DNA of 64,000 nucleotides. It comes from Carallia brachiata (taxonomy: Eukaryota > Streptophyta > Magnoliopsida > Malpighiales > Rhizophoraceae). Location of the stretch: positions 124,001 through 188,000 of the forward strand of contig JADCRB010000072.1 in assembly GCA_021464245.1 (NCBI GenBank), given 5' to 3'. Position 1 is the first letter of the stretch; every line of letters starts with the position of its first letter. Below the pieces are notes generated by a model. It had not been told where the DNA came from, did no database searches, and saw only the letters and a list, made by a program, of their open reading frames with translations. Positions 42,384-54,783 of this stretch are shown piece after piece. The position numbers and the translations under genes are program-made.

Positions 42384-45300
42384 TAAAAATAAATCTCTCT
42401 GTATTTTTCCCCTGCTCTGTTTTAATAAGGTTGATATGTTTCTGTGATATGGCAAAATGGGGTGGCTAATCAAAATGAGAGAGTTTCTGAAGTTGCGGTG
42501 GCGTTGTCGGTTGTGGTGGGCAGCACTAGCAATTTTGACGAGGTATGCCATTATGACGTGGGTTTCTATCCGGTGTGGTCATACCTATGTGTAATTGAAC
42601 ATCCTGACTGTTTGATGGATGGAATCTTATAGTTTGATCAATCGTTTTGAAAATTACGCACCTTGGAGGGTAATAGAACTTGTTGAAAAAGTGCATTGGA
42701 TAAGAGTAACACCATCTTTTTTGCTTTCTGTTTTTTTTTTTTCCTTGTCAGCGATAAAGATGGTTTTTTTCGTACAAAAAAAAAAACGTATATAACTCAT
42801 ACATAAGTCTCCGTACTTATGCTCTGCGATTAAGAGTCATTTGCCGTTGTTTGCATTTATTTTTTTTTTATAAAGAGAATTTATTATTTAAATATTATTA
42901 AGTCTATATAAGTCTCCTCTCATATTTAATTTTAGTATTAATAAATCTGAAATTTACAAGAAGAATCCATCACCTAATAATCATTTATTGTCATCTGCAT
43001 TCAATTTTTTTTATAAAAAAAACCTATCATCTAAATATTATTAGATCTGCATAGACTTCTCTACATCTAATTTTGGTATTAATAAATTTTAAATTCACAA
43101 TACGCAATACACAACATATATCACAATTTAAAACGCAACGGTATAAATTTAAATATAAATAAATAAATAAAAATATATATCAAATTATTATTAAATTACT
43201 GTCTAAAGTAATCAATAATAACGATTGTAATAATTAGAGAAATAGTAAATGAAAAGAAAATTGAAATTCAAACTAATCTTCTTATAAAAAGTACACAATA
43301 AACGCCACTTTAATTAAGCTAAATTTTTGTTGAGTAACATCATTCCCCTTATCAACTAGAATCGCTACTTCGTTAGGATTATTATCTAGCTGTAGAGTTT
43401 AGAATTTAGGCAGTCGTGTTGCCAACTCGTCACATGTGGACATCCTAGGTAGACCCCATTCTTTCATTTTGAAAGGAACTGCCAAACGCTTTTTTCGACT
43501 CTTCTCGTAATTGTCCTGCACCTCGTTTTTGGTAATATTTGTGACATATCATTATCTCGTCTTTTAGCCGTAGGCTGGATTCCTTTCTCCCTTTCACAAA
43601 AAAAAAAATAAAAAATAAAAGACAAATAAATAGTAAACACACGAATAGCTTTATTGAATTATTGATCTAAATTAATAACATTACTCTGTGTAACGTTAAA
43701 TTAATTTTGTCAAGGTTTAGACTAGTGAAAATATTTCATTGTGTGAATAAAAAAATAAACACGATTATTGGTACTTTTAAATCATTTATATAAAAAATAT
43801 GATTATTTTATTACATTTTTTGACTAAATTTTTAATTGGTGAAAGTGACTGGCCTTCGGCCATAAGCGAAAAAAATATAGGCGGAATATATAAACTAGAG
43901 CCAAAGAGAACATGGCAAGAAGAAAGCAACAAGAAGAAAGCGCCAATTGGCCAGTAGCCTAGTCGTCCCGTTTTTTTTTTTTTTTTCAATTAGAAAAAAA
44001 TTATTACGAATATATTTATTATCAGATTTATAAGTTAAAATTCGAGTAATCTTTATTTATAATGTTTCATTCAATTATTTTCAAAAGACAAACTTATCAC
44101 CCTAGCGCAAATAAAACTGCGTGTGTCTCTACTGTTAGAGATCACGACGATTATCGAATCTAAAACATATAATCACGCTATAATTTTTTTTCACTACAAC
44201 GGGCACCCAACCATTTACCAAGGGACGGCATGGAATGTGGAGACTTAAACTCAAGTCACCAACGTAAAATACATACTGACTTACCACTAAACTATAATAT
44301 TGAGTGATTAATCATCCGTTTTCAAAAGTAAAATATGGTAAACTTCACTTCATTTAATTATGGCTTAATATGTATAAAAATAATGACAACCACTTAAATT
44401 AACAAATATAATATTATTTTTAAATATTTATAATTTAAGTTTTGTAAGAATTTTTTATAACAAAAATAACACATCGTCAAGTTTAATATTTATTTTTTGT
44501 ATTTGATGTGAATTTTAATTATTATATTTTTATATTATATACTAGCATTTGGTACATATCAATCCGACAAAAAACTACTTTTGATAGATTTTGTCAATTA
44601 AATTGGACAAAATAAAAATTTTGTTAGTAAAAATTTTTACAAAATTTAAATTATAAGTATTTAAAAATAATTTTATATTTATTAATTAACACAAAAATTA
44701 TAAAATTTTTAAATATTAATTTTTTAATTATTGCTCTTTCTTTTTCCCTCTCTTTTTTTTTCTAAGTGATGCATTACATCCTATGCATAATGGAGTAGAA
44801 TTTGTGCATGCAAGGAGACAACACATGGCATGATACGCTAAAAATTATTAGATTAGAACATCATCAATAGGACAAAGGACTTGGCGAAAAAAAAAAAAAA
44901 CAAATTGCAAATTATAAATTAAAATTAATGGGCAAAATTGACCGAAACTTCTATTTTTACCTGCATGACAGTGAGCATAGACTGACAGTAAAGAGTCCAC
45001 TGAACAACTTAAGCATCGGTTACTTCCATATATGGCCTTCTTTGACCGCCTCGAGGCTACAAGTATAACAAGTTAATTTTAGATTATGGTCCAAAAACAC
45101 TAGTAGAAAGACTCTTTAACGTTGTAGAGCTTTATTAGAGGCTAATATTAAATTCAAGGGTTAAAGAAAATAAAGTGCCCACTTTTATTCTTCTGGGCCC
45201 ATAACCATATTGGATTATGGAAGGATGCGGAGACATGCGGGCTAGTCCTTCACGGGCTCCACCCCACGACGGGCTTTGGGCATTGACTACCAAGTCTATG

Positions 45301-45479
45301 TTAGGCCTGTTATTATTGAAATTTGAAAATGTTCGAGCCTAAAATAAAACTCCTGCATAAAAAATGAGAGTTATTCAGATCAAAAAAAAAAAAAAATGAG
45401 AGTTAACGAGCAAACAACTTACAAATTGAAGAATCATAATCCAATGTCTTGGGTAAGTTATGATGTTAAAACCCGTCAA
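42384..45479. repeat. Upstream of RALF-like gene 2: duplicated, gene-free DNA
   Basis: 42430-42620 matches 48610-48820 upstream of RALF-like gene 3 (ggcaaaatggg-ggctaatca, gggtttctatccggtgtggtca, acctatgtgtaattg). 43395-43950 matches 49452-49900 and 51067-51510. 44760-45290 matches 52505-53775 in part (ctctaagtgatg, gggctccacccc-acg, cattgactaccaagtct). No coding gene seen in this 3.1 kb. Confidence 0.7.
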
Positions 45480-46200
45480 ACTCTTAACTTCAGCCTAATT
45501 GTTGATGCTCTCCATCTTTGTTTGGGCACTATTGGCATTGGCAGTGTTGGTGAGCCAAACGTTAGGTCTTGCATGATTTAGTATAGTAGTGATGGATGGT
45601 TAGTTTCATGAAACTGATCTGCCTTTCAAACAAATTTAAAACAAGAAAAAGTAATTAAGCAAAACATTATTGGTACCCTTGTTTTGATTTTTTTTTGCTT
45701 TTTTTTAGGCATGATCTTTAGCTTTGAACTGAAATCATTAAAAGATGCAAATATCATTGATAGTCTCATGCAATTTGGGTTGGTATTGTCATTTGTTTAA
45801 ACATTAAACAACCAATCTAAACAAAATAAACCTAAAAGTGAGAAAGCCATGAAATTTTTTTTTTTTTTTTTGAGGCAGAGAAAGGCATGCAATTTCAATA
45901 CCGAAATGCCAACGATTTTCCTCGGTGCACCGATTATAAAGATGGTAACGCTACTATCAAAGGACGACTTTCCAGGCTAGATTGATCATCGGTTTGAAGT
46001 TGCGGCATCTAGCAAAGTCCAGCCCCATAATTTTGATCCAACCACTAAATTGTAAGTTGAACCTGAAATATGGCTTGCAGCTCTATAGCGGATGACTCTT
46101 CGGCTTCGCCTATTAGAGGCCCATAAATCTTGGCCCTCCCGCACCTATTAACCGATGTATGATCACATTTCATAATTGTTAGTTCAACAAAAATCAGAAC
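45480..46200 (-). repeat. RALF-less relic of the RALF-like gene 1 upstream region
   Basis: Matches 24710-26050: ttggtgagccaaacgttaggtcttgcatgattta and tagtatagtagtgat parallel the sequence just upstream of RALF-like gene 1, then ggtaacgctactatc, ggtccaaccactaa-type and attaaccgatgtatga words follow in the same order. Where a RALF coding region would be expected (below 45480) there is no cysteine-rich frame, so the gene has been lost or was not included. A T run with near-repeats (agccatgaaatt / ggcatgcaattt) at about 45846-45896 resembles the scar at 25624-25683. Confidence 0.6.
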
Positions 46201-46779
46201 TGATTGTCCCTCGTCTCTTCCAAATTTCCCCTTTCTTAAATGTAACTTGTAATATGGGTTTCAAACTCTTTTTAAGACCCAAATATAAAGTTAGCAAAGA
46301 TCAATATTTCACCTACAATATTTGTCTTTTGTAATTTTTACTCACAACTATTTTTTTTTTTAGAACCCATCTACCACCTTTAATCCGTTAACTTTTTATC
46401 ACCTTTTATTGTTAGTCTCTTGTTAAGTATACTTATGACAGTTCAATTAGCGGCACGTAAGCACGTTCATATGTTGCACCAACAAAGTATTTATGATGTG
46501 ATAATTATAACGATTTTTCAACATGTCATAAAAATTAACTACTATTTTCTTATTTGTAGTTTTTTATTTTTACTAAATATTATGGAAATTTAATTTAATT
46601 TTAGTGATTAGATTTTTTACTTGGGAGATAATGGATGCTACCAATTAAATTTTTTTAATTGGGATAAAATTTTCGATTTGTCTATGAAATTAGGTCCGTA
46701 AATTTTTTTTTTCAATGTAAGTCAAATTAAAATTTTTTTAATATTATAGTATTAGTGGAGTTATACTTATATTTGGAGT

Positions 46780-48257
46780 TGGGGTCCATCTAATGACTCC
46801 TATTTTTACTTTGGTAGCTGTCCGGCAGGGAAACCTGCCGTGATATGGTGATACAGAGCTGAATTTGAGTCATAATTAATTCAATCGTAATTGTCGATCT
46901 AATTGTGCAAATTAGAGAGAGAAATTTGCATCTCCTATTTTCTTTGCTTGATATTTGCATCTCCCGCCTTGCAAAGGTCAGATAATTCAGACGCTTCTAC
47001 TAACAGCTACTATGTTTTGATATTATTGTTAAAGCGTCCTTCTTGGGTTTGTTTGTTTTTTTTTTTTTTTCTCTCTGTTGCATTTTCCTAAACAATCGAA
47101 AAAAAGTTGATATTTTGTATAGGTACATTTTGAAGTGCTCGGCTAAAGCAATTTGAATTGGACTGCCCAAGCAAATGGCCAATTTTCTGCCTCCAATCCA
47201 ACCGCATAGGCACCCTATCAAGCCATTATATATTAACACGTCGTGCTGTCCGATGATGTCCACCCAATCATCGTTTATTTTATACTGACAGCTTTGATGA
47301 TATTTTTCTGCCAACAGCTTTAAGAATAATCCGTGCTTGTGATACGATAAAAAAATAAAATTATATAAATATGTTTAATAAAATATATAAAAAATATGTA
47401 GTAATTTAATAATTAATTTAATAATATTTAATATTTAATATTTTTTAATTTAATATATTATTAACAATTCAATAATTTAGGTTATTATATATTTATTGTA
47501 CATTAAAAATATCTCTACATGGTAAACATAAACGCACATGTATTCATTGTCAGTTTCAAAACTTCTAAAGTTTATGATGGTGTATAGTTAGTCGCGACGA
47601 ATGTTATAAGCTTGGTTAAAACCTTAAATTTTTATTTACGAAATCTAGAATTTTAATTTTGAAAATAAGTATAGAGTTATAAAAATACAGTTATGGGTAC
47701 AGAAAGTGGCATTCTACTGATTTTCTTACCTTCTTACCTTCCCTAGCGTAGGAATTCTCTCCGAACACTAGAAAAGCTAACGTTTGAAGCTCTCAGCAGG
47801 CTAGATTCTTAGTATTAGTTGAACAAAATGAAAATAAATCTGGTATTTGGACGATTATGAGCCAAAAATTGCTGTTGGGAATTCGCAATTCACGCTCTCT
47901 CCAAAACTTTTGTCCCACATTCATCCAATTCTATTTGTGGGTGTTATATGCCGCTTATAAGGAGATAAATCTGTCTTCTTGATTCCAGCAAAACAAACAT
48001 AGGGTCGGATGGATCTCTAATAAAAAAATAAAAAACCCGATAAAAATTAACAATTAACAAAATTACAATTACCTCCATATAAACTTGTTCACACGAAGTA
48101 TTTCTTTTATTTTCATGTTACAACACACTGACGTAAATTGACTTGTACATTCTATCTACTATGATTTAACATTACAAACTGATCCACACAGCGAGGAAAA
48201 TAAATCAACAAGAAAAGGGGACAAAAAAAAAAGACAAGGAGAACACAAAAATTACTT
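46780..48257. repeat. Segmental-duplication block downstream of RALF-like gene 3
   Basis: Second copy of 40300-42059, anchored by agctgtccggcaggg, gaagtgctcggctaaagc, ggactgcccaagcaaatgg and tgacagctttgatgat, and at 48180 by gatccacacagcgaggaaa. AT-rich filler from 47340 to 47700. No gene. Confidence 0.75.
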
Positions 48258-48578
48258 TTAGCAGCTGCGATTGAGGAGAGCGCACCTGGGGCCACCCTTA
48301 GGATTTTTATCAGGGAGGCAGTAGCGTTGGTTCCGGCCGCAGGCATATGCTTGGCCTTTGTTTAGGTTGTCATAAGTTCGGGTTCCGGGGTAAGAGGGTA
48401 GCATTCTGCCAAACTCAGGGCCGATCATAAACTCCAACTCCACGTTCGACTCAGCTATGGACATTCCCAGTGAAGTTGTTGTGCTGCTGCTAGCCCAGCA
48501 AGGATTTGAGCTGAGCAGCATCAGCGACACCACCAAGATGCCTGAAAGTAAAAGAAAGTTCAGACTCAGACTCTTCAT
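48258..48578 (-). CDS. RALF-like secreted peptide precursor 3
   Basis: 106 residues. The signal peptide (FLLLSGILVVSLMLLSS) and the propeptide (ESNVELEFMIGPEFGRML) match RALF-like gene 2 almost residue for residue, while the mature part has diverged: RTYDNLNKG replaces SYDASRLRG, and the cysteines keep the spacing C-x6-C-x11-C-x6-C (CGRNQRYC ... CALLNRSC). The peptide ends at the last Cys. Conservation of the precursor with change in the mature peptide is what one would expect if receptor specificity were changing, but this is an inference from two sequences. Same strand as the other two RALF-like genes. Confidence 0.76.
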   Translation of the reverse strand: MKSLSLNFLLLSGILVVSLMLLSSNPCWASSSTTTSLGMSIAESNVELEFMIGPEFGRMLPSYPGTRTYDNLNKGQAYACGRNQRYCLPDKNPKGGPRCALLNRSC

Positions 48579-49451
48579 TTAAAATCTCTGCGTATTTCTT
48601 GTTCTCCTGCTAGCACTCTTTTAATATGGTTGATGATCTCTGTGTGATGGCAAAATGGGAGGGCTAATCACAATGAATAGAGTTTATAGTGTGATTCTGG
48701 AGGTGGTGGTGGTGGTGGTGGTGTCGGTGGTGGGGTGGGGAAGGCAATTATGATATGGGTTTCCATTCAGTGTGGTCACGCCTATGTGTAATTGCATACC
48801 GTCGCTGTTGGATGGAGATGGAGTCGTACAGTTGGATCGATTGAACGAGATGCATCCTACCCTTCGAGTGAGGGTAGTGGAAATGTGGAATTGACGATGG
48901 GCCAATGCCAATTATTGATCTGTTGCAATGACAATAGCACCCCTAATTCGATAACAACAATCCATGCGCTGGTGCTATATTCACCGATCCCTTGTACCCG
49001 TCTTTTTTTTTTTTTAATAAAATGAAAAAATAAATATAATATTTTACACTCTCTTCACAAAAAAAAATATTTTAATTCTATATCTAAAAAATAATGAAAT
49101 TAGAGGATTATAACATACCTTTCTCTACATAATAAATTATACATTTAATTTTATTATTTAATTTTATAAAAATTTAAATTTATAATTTATTCTAGGAATT
49201 TAAATATCATAACAAGTCACATCATTTACGGAATGAAATCATAACAAGTCATATTTTATATTCTCTTCACAAAAATTATTATAATTCTATATTTAAAAAA
49301 ATAAAAAAATAAGATAATTATAACATACTTTATTTTAAATAATAAATAATAAATTTAATTTTATTATTTAATTTTAACCGAATTCAAAGTCATAATTTAT
49401 TATCCGGATTTAAACATCATAACAAGTCACATCATTTAGGGGGTAGTATCG
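48579..49451. other. Upstream of RALF-like gene 3
   Basis: Shares 48610-48820 with the upstream region of RALF-like gene 2 and carries a GGT microsatellite at 48702-48722. From 49.0 to 49.45 kb it is AT-rich with a repeated phrase (cataacaagtcacatcattta at 49209 and 49419). No gene. Confidence 0.6.
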
Positions 49452-51829
49452 TCTAGTTTAGATAGTCATGTTGCAAACTCGTCACATGGGGTAGACCCAC
49501 CCATCAGCATCCCCATTTTTCCTTTCGAAAGGATTCTGTCATATGTTGCGGAAAAACTTAATGATCTATATTGATCATTAAGAAATACTAATCAGTTTTA
49601 TTGACCTATATTGACATCATAACTGCGTGCACGGCTAAATTAATGTTGTGATGGTTTAGACTAGAAATTATGTAAATTAACAAATAAAAATAAAACACAA
49701 TTTATTGGTAATTTTAACATTATTTATATATATAAAAAAAAAGCCACATATTGCACATTTTTGGACTAAAACTTTTTCAACTTTTTAAGCGGCGACAACG
49801 ACTTGCCTTTAGGACCACTAGCGCAAAATGAAGCCGAACGCATAAACTAGTGGCGGTGAAGACATATTTCGAGGCAAGAAGAAAGCAACAACAAAGCGCC
49901 AATAGGTTGTGGGAGTTTATTTTATAAGATAAAATAGAATAGTGTAGTCTTGGTTAAGATTATACCAAATTATTTCATGTTTGGTAAACCAATAAAATGG
50001 TATAATTTAGGCAGTTAATAATTCGATAAAGATGAGATAGGATTATCTTTTGAAACTTTATATGTTAGTTAATTCTATCTCATGGGATAAGACTGACAAA
50101 TTATCAATTTACTGAAATACCCTTCTGAAAAAAAAGCTTCAATCCGCTCACCAAAAGTCTCTCTTCCTCTGTCACATTAACTCTCCGGTTTCTAGTTTCA
50201 GGCTTTGATCGGGTAAGTCCTCTTCCTCTCACTCTTGCTTTCGCTCTCTCTCTTTCTGTCTCTCTCTACCCTTTAGCATGTTGATTTCTCTTACCCAAAT
50301 TAGTCATGCTGCCTGATTCTCTCTCAAAGATTCTACAACTTCGATTTGGGCTTCTAATTTCTGGTTTTGATCTATAAGTTCTCTTCTCTCTCTCTATCTC
50401 AATTTCTTTCCTTTCATCCGTGTTTTTTCTTTGTTCATACGACTTCGGCTCTAATTTGAATCTTTGGATGGTTAAATTAAAAATTGAATAATTATAAATA
50501 TTTTAAAATATAATACATATAAATTAAATATTAATTTTATTGTTTAATTTTTATTATTTACAAATAAAATAAAATTATAACAAATATAAATTAATAATTA
50601 TAAGGGTGAAAAAGTTATTTCTTAATTTTTTATTATACAATCTAATATCATTTAAGTGCTGTATAGAATAATTATTTTATCTTATTTAATATTATCTAAA
50701 AATATTATGAATTAGTAATTTAATCTATTTGTTATCGTACTTTTTTAAACAGGAAAAAAATTATTGTCGGCATGATCATTAGTTCTACGAGTTGAGATAA
50801 GCTTTTAAACTGTTCATGTTCTCATTCAACCTTCCTATAGAGAGGATCTATTATCGGAATACTATTGTACTTGAAGTGAGTGTCCAAACGCGATCATAAT
50901 ATTAACGAGTTTTAAATTTATTCATCGCACTAACAGTGAGTATCCTTAATTATGAGAAGAACCACAACCCAAAGACTTAAACTAATCTATTTTATATTAT
51001 TATATATTATCATATCTTGTACTATTTAATTAAGATATTTGTTCTTCATGCTAAATACACCACAAAAATCTAATTTAGAAGTCATATTGCAAACTCGCTG
51101 CATGGGGCCTGGCCCACCCATCCCCACCCCCATTTTTCCTTTTGAAAGGATTTTGTTATATGTTGCGGAAAAACTTAATGTTCTATATTGATCGTTAAGA
51201 AATACTAAACAGTTTTATTGATATTGACAACATAACTGTGTGTACGGCTAAATTAATGTTGTGATGGTTTAGACTAGAAACTATGTAAAGTAACGAATAA
51301 AAATGAAACACAATTTATTGGTACTTTTAACAATATTTATATAAAAAATAACCACATATTGCACATTTTTGGACTAAAACTTTATAACTTTTGAAGTGGC
51401 GACAATGACTTGCCTTAGGACCACTAGCGCCAAAATGAAGCCGAACGAACAAACTAGTGGCGGTGAAGGCATATTTCAAGGCAAGAAGAAAGCAACAAGA
51501 AAGGCCAACGGGCTATGGGAGCGTTTGTTTTATAAAATAGTATAAGGTGGTGTAATTTTAACTAAAATTATACTATGATTGTTCATATTTGATGAATTAA
51601 TAAAATAAAATAATATAGGCGACTAACAATTTTATAAATATAAAATAATATCATTCTTCTAAAATTTATAGGCTAATTTATCTTATTTTATAAAATATGA
51701 TTGATAAATTATCAATTTATTGAAATGTGCTTCTCTAAAAAGTCTCAAGCCGCTCATTGGATATCTCTCGCTCTCTCACATTGACTCTGCGGCTTCTCGT
51801 TTCAGGCTTTGATCGGGTAAGTCCTCTTC

Positions 51830-51863
<34 letters not shown>

Positions 51864-52440
51864 ACCCTTTAGCTTGTTGATTTCTCTTACCCTAATTAGT
51901 TATGTTGTCTGATTCTCTCTGAAACATTCTACGACTTCGGTTTGGGCTTCTAATTTCTGGCTTTGATCTGTAAGTTCTCCTCTCTGTCTCTCTCGGTCTC
52001 TCTCTCAATTTCTCTCCTTTCATTTGTGTTTTTTCTTTGTTCACACGACTTCGGCTCTAATTTCAAGCTTTGAATGGTTAAATTAAAAATTGATAATTAT
52101 AAATATTTTAAAATATAATTACATATAAATTAAATATTAATTTTATTGTTTAATTTTTATTATTTATAAAAAAATAAAATTATGAAAAATATAAATTAAT
52201 AATTATAAGGACAAAAAACTTATTTTTTATATTATATTGTACAATTTTATATCATATAAATTAAATATAAAATAATTATTTTATCTTACTTAATACTATC
52301 TAAAAACATTATAAATTAATAATTTAACGTATTCTATATTGTACTTAATCTAACATATTCTATATTATCATATATTATTATATCTTATAGTATTCAATTA
52401 AAGTATTCAGTCTACATACTAAATATACCATAAAAATCTA
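49452..52440. repeat. Tandem segmental duplication of about 1.6 kb
   Basis: 49452-51066 and 51067-52440 align in order: cactcg-cacatgggg region, ttgcggaaaaacttaatg, ggctaaattaatgttgtgatggtttagactagaaa, gccgaacg, a cytosine/thymidine-rich leader-like stretch with gctttgatcgggtaagtcctcttcctctc (50205 and 51806), gggcttctaatttctgg and acgacttcggctctaattt. The first copy carries about 250 bp extra around 50.75-51.0 kb. The leader-like part with gggtaagt looks like a 5' UTR and donor site without a gene behind it. From about 49.91 kb both copies hold an element absent at the equivalent place at 43.95 kb, probably an old MITE. Confidence 0.75.
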
Positions 52441-53818
52441 ATAATCTATTTTTAAAATTAAAATATGATAGAATGTTTTTTTCTCTAGTGTTCTCTTTTT
52501 TTTTATTCTCTCTAAGTGACGTCAACAACAAAAAGTTAATGGGCGTCATACAAATGCAACCTATACACAAGAGAGCACAATTTTTGTGTTCGAAAAAAAA
52601 AACTAATAATAATAAATAATAGAGCACAATTTGTACATATAATGAGCCAACACGTAACATGGTATGTTAAAAATTTATTAGATTCGAATATCATCGATAG
52701 AGCAAAGGTCTTGGTAAAAAAAAAAAAAAACACTTTATAACGCGCTAATTTTAAAGTATAGTCCAAAAACGAGATGAAGCAGGACTCTTTATAAAAGTAG
52801 CTGTTTAAAAGAAATCTCAATTAGATTTTTATTTGTGTTAATATATAAAAATATCACTAATTTTATTAAAAATAATAAATTTAATATTAATTTTAAAAAG
52901 TAATAAATATAATACTAATTTTGTCTAAAATAACAAATTTAGTACGCACTGATTTTATATGAATAAAATATGTCAGTTTTAATGAAAAATTTATAGAAAT
53001 ATATCTGTTTTAATAACATGATAATTATATAAATTAGTGTCATATAATTAAAATGAATAAATTTTATTCAAAAAATTTTACAGCATGTCAGATTTGTTAT
53101 TTTATATAAAGTTGATGATAAATTTATTATTTTTTAAAGTTAGTATTATATTTATTATTTTAAATAAAATTAGTGATATTTTTATATATTAATTTTTTTT
53201 TTCATATCCAAGAATACAAAAGATAAAACTTAAATTTATTATTTAAAATACTTTGTTAAAATTTTTCAGTCTCTTCATATGTTAGTGACTTTATATTTTT
53301 TTTGATGATCATTTGACTTTTAAAAAAAAAAAATTATTACATTAAGAAAATGATATGTCAATTTGTTGTTGTGGTCCAAAACTACATTAGATTCATTGGT
53401 GCCTGTTTAGTTTGAATGGCGTGGAATTGGATTTTTCTTTAATGAAACTTTAAATTTAAATTTTATATATGAAAAAAAAGAGTGTTATAATAATTTTGTC
53501 TCTCTTATAAATTATTTTAACTTTATTTTAAATTAATTAAAATTTATTGTGATTTTTAAATATTATACGTCTGAGCTAAAAAAGCAAATATAATTTTTTG
53601 ATTTATAAAAAATTTTATTGGACCTGGTAATTAAAGAACATTTCTCTTAATTATTAGAATAAATATTTAATTAAAAAAAAAAAACTATAGTGGGTTTGGA
53701 AGGATGCATAAACAATGCAGGCATGGGCTCCACCCACGGTGGACTTTGAGCGTTGACTACCAAGTCTTCCATTTTCGACCGCTTGCCCAGCAGGAGGGAA
53801 GAAAATTCGTCTTGGCCC
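52441..53818. other. AT-rich DNA with partial copy of 44.76-45.29 kb
   Basis: 52505-52735 and 53695-53775 match the 44.76-45.29 kb block (gccaacacgtaacatgg, gattcgaatatcatcgatagagcaaagg, gcatgggctccacccacgg). Between them is low-complexity A/T. No gene. Confidence 0.6.
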
Positions 53819-54472
53819 CATGGTATTGAAAACTGGACCGGACCGGTCAGTTCAACCGGAAAAATCGGGAACCGGTCCTAGGTCCGGTCCGGTTCAAGTC
53901 CAAAAATAGAATTCGGACCAAACCGGAAAAAACCGGTCAAGAACCGGAAAAACCGGTCAAGAACCGAAAAAACCGGGAAAACTGGGACCGGTTGAACCGG
54001 GTGAACTGGTTCAATTTAAATTAAAAAATATTTTAAATTATAATTTAACCCAAAACTTTATCTAAATTATAATTAAAACTCTAATTTTAACTAAAAATTC
54101 TAATTTAGTCCTCAATTGATTAAAATTTTCAATTTAATCTTTAAATTTTAAAAATTAATATTTAATCACTATTTATAAATATTATTTTTTAAATTAATTT
54201 TTATAAATTATATTTTATTAAATATACTAATTGTAATATCTTTAATGTATGTAAATATTAATATAATTCTTAAAATACACTTTATTTTAAATATTTATTA
54301 TCATTCTTATATAATATAATATTTTATATAATTATATAAACTATATAAAAATTTAATTTTTATATATTTAATATTAAATACCGGTTTTACCGGTTTAACC
54401 GCGGTTTTACCGGTTGAATCTTGAACCTCTCAGTTTTTCAGTTCAATGACCGGTTCGGTTCTGAGAACCTTG
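53819..54472. mobile_element. hAT-type non-autonomous element (CCGGTT-rich MITE)
   Basis: A 654-bp element with a perfect 8-bp target duplication CTTGGCCC (53811-53818 and 54473-54480). The left end CATGGTATTGAAAAC and the inverted right end CAAGGTTCTCAGAAC form imperfect terminal inverted repeats, followed on both sides by multiple accggtt words; the core is AT-rich. The 8-bp duplication and CA(t/a)GGT ends fit hAT elements. It lies about 310 bp upstream of CrRLK1L copy 3. Confidence 0.88.
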
Positions 54473-54783
54473 CTTGGCCCTCTATAATCTTGATTTCCAC
54501 ACTAACGACATAATTCGAAGTTTCCATCAAAGAGCCTACAGAGAGCCTTATTTTTATTTTTATTTTTATTTTTTGGGCCTACAGGAGGGAAGGAAAATCG
54601 ACTTTTTTTTTTTTTTTTTTTTCTAACGACGAATATTTTTTAAATGATAAAAAATGTTAAAAATTTTCAGTAAAACATGCTAAAATTTGACCATTTCAGC
54701 CACACCTTCCAGGCCGCCACAGTACTTAAGGCTCTGCAATTTTTTATTTTTTGGCTTCTCTGCACTTCTTGTCCTGCCAAAAG

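Noticed and set aside
42384..42551. 56-residue N-terminal extension of RALF-like gene 2
   Set aside because: It would place the signal peptide internally and has no counterpart in RALF-like gene 3.
54751..54783. Upstream extension of CrRLK1L copy 3
   Set aside because: It would begin at TTG; the ATG at 54784 is the first Met and directly precedes the signal peptide.
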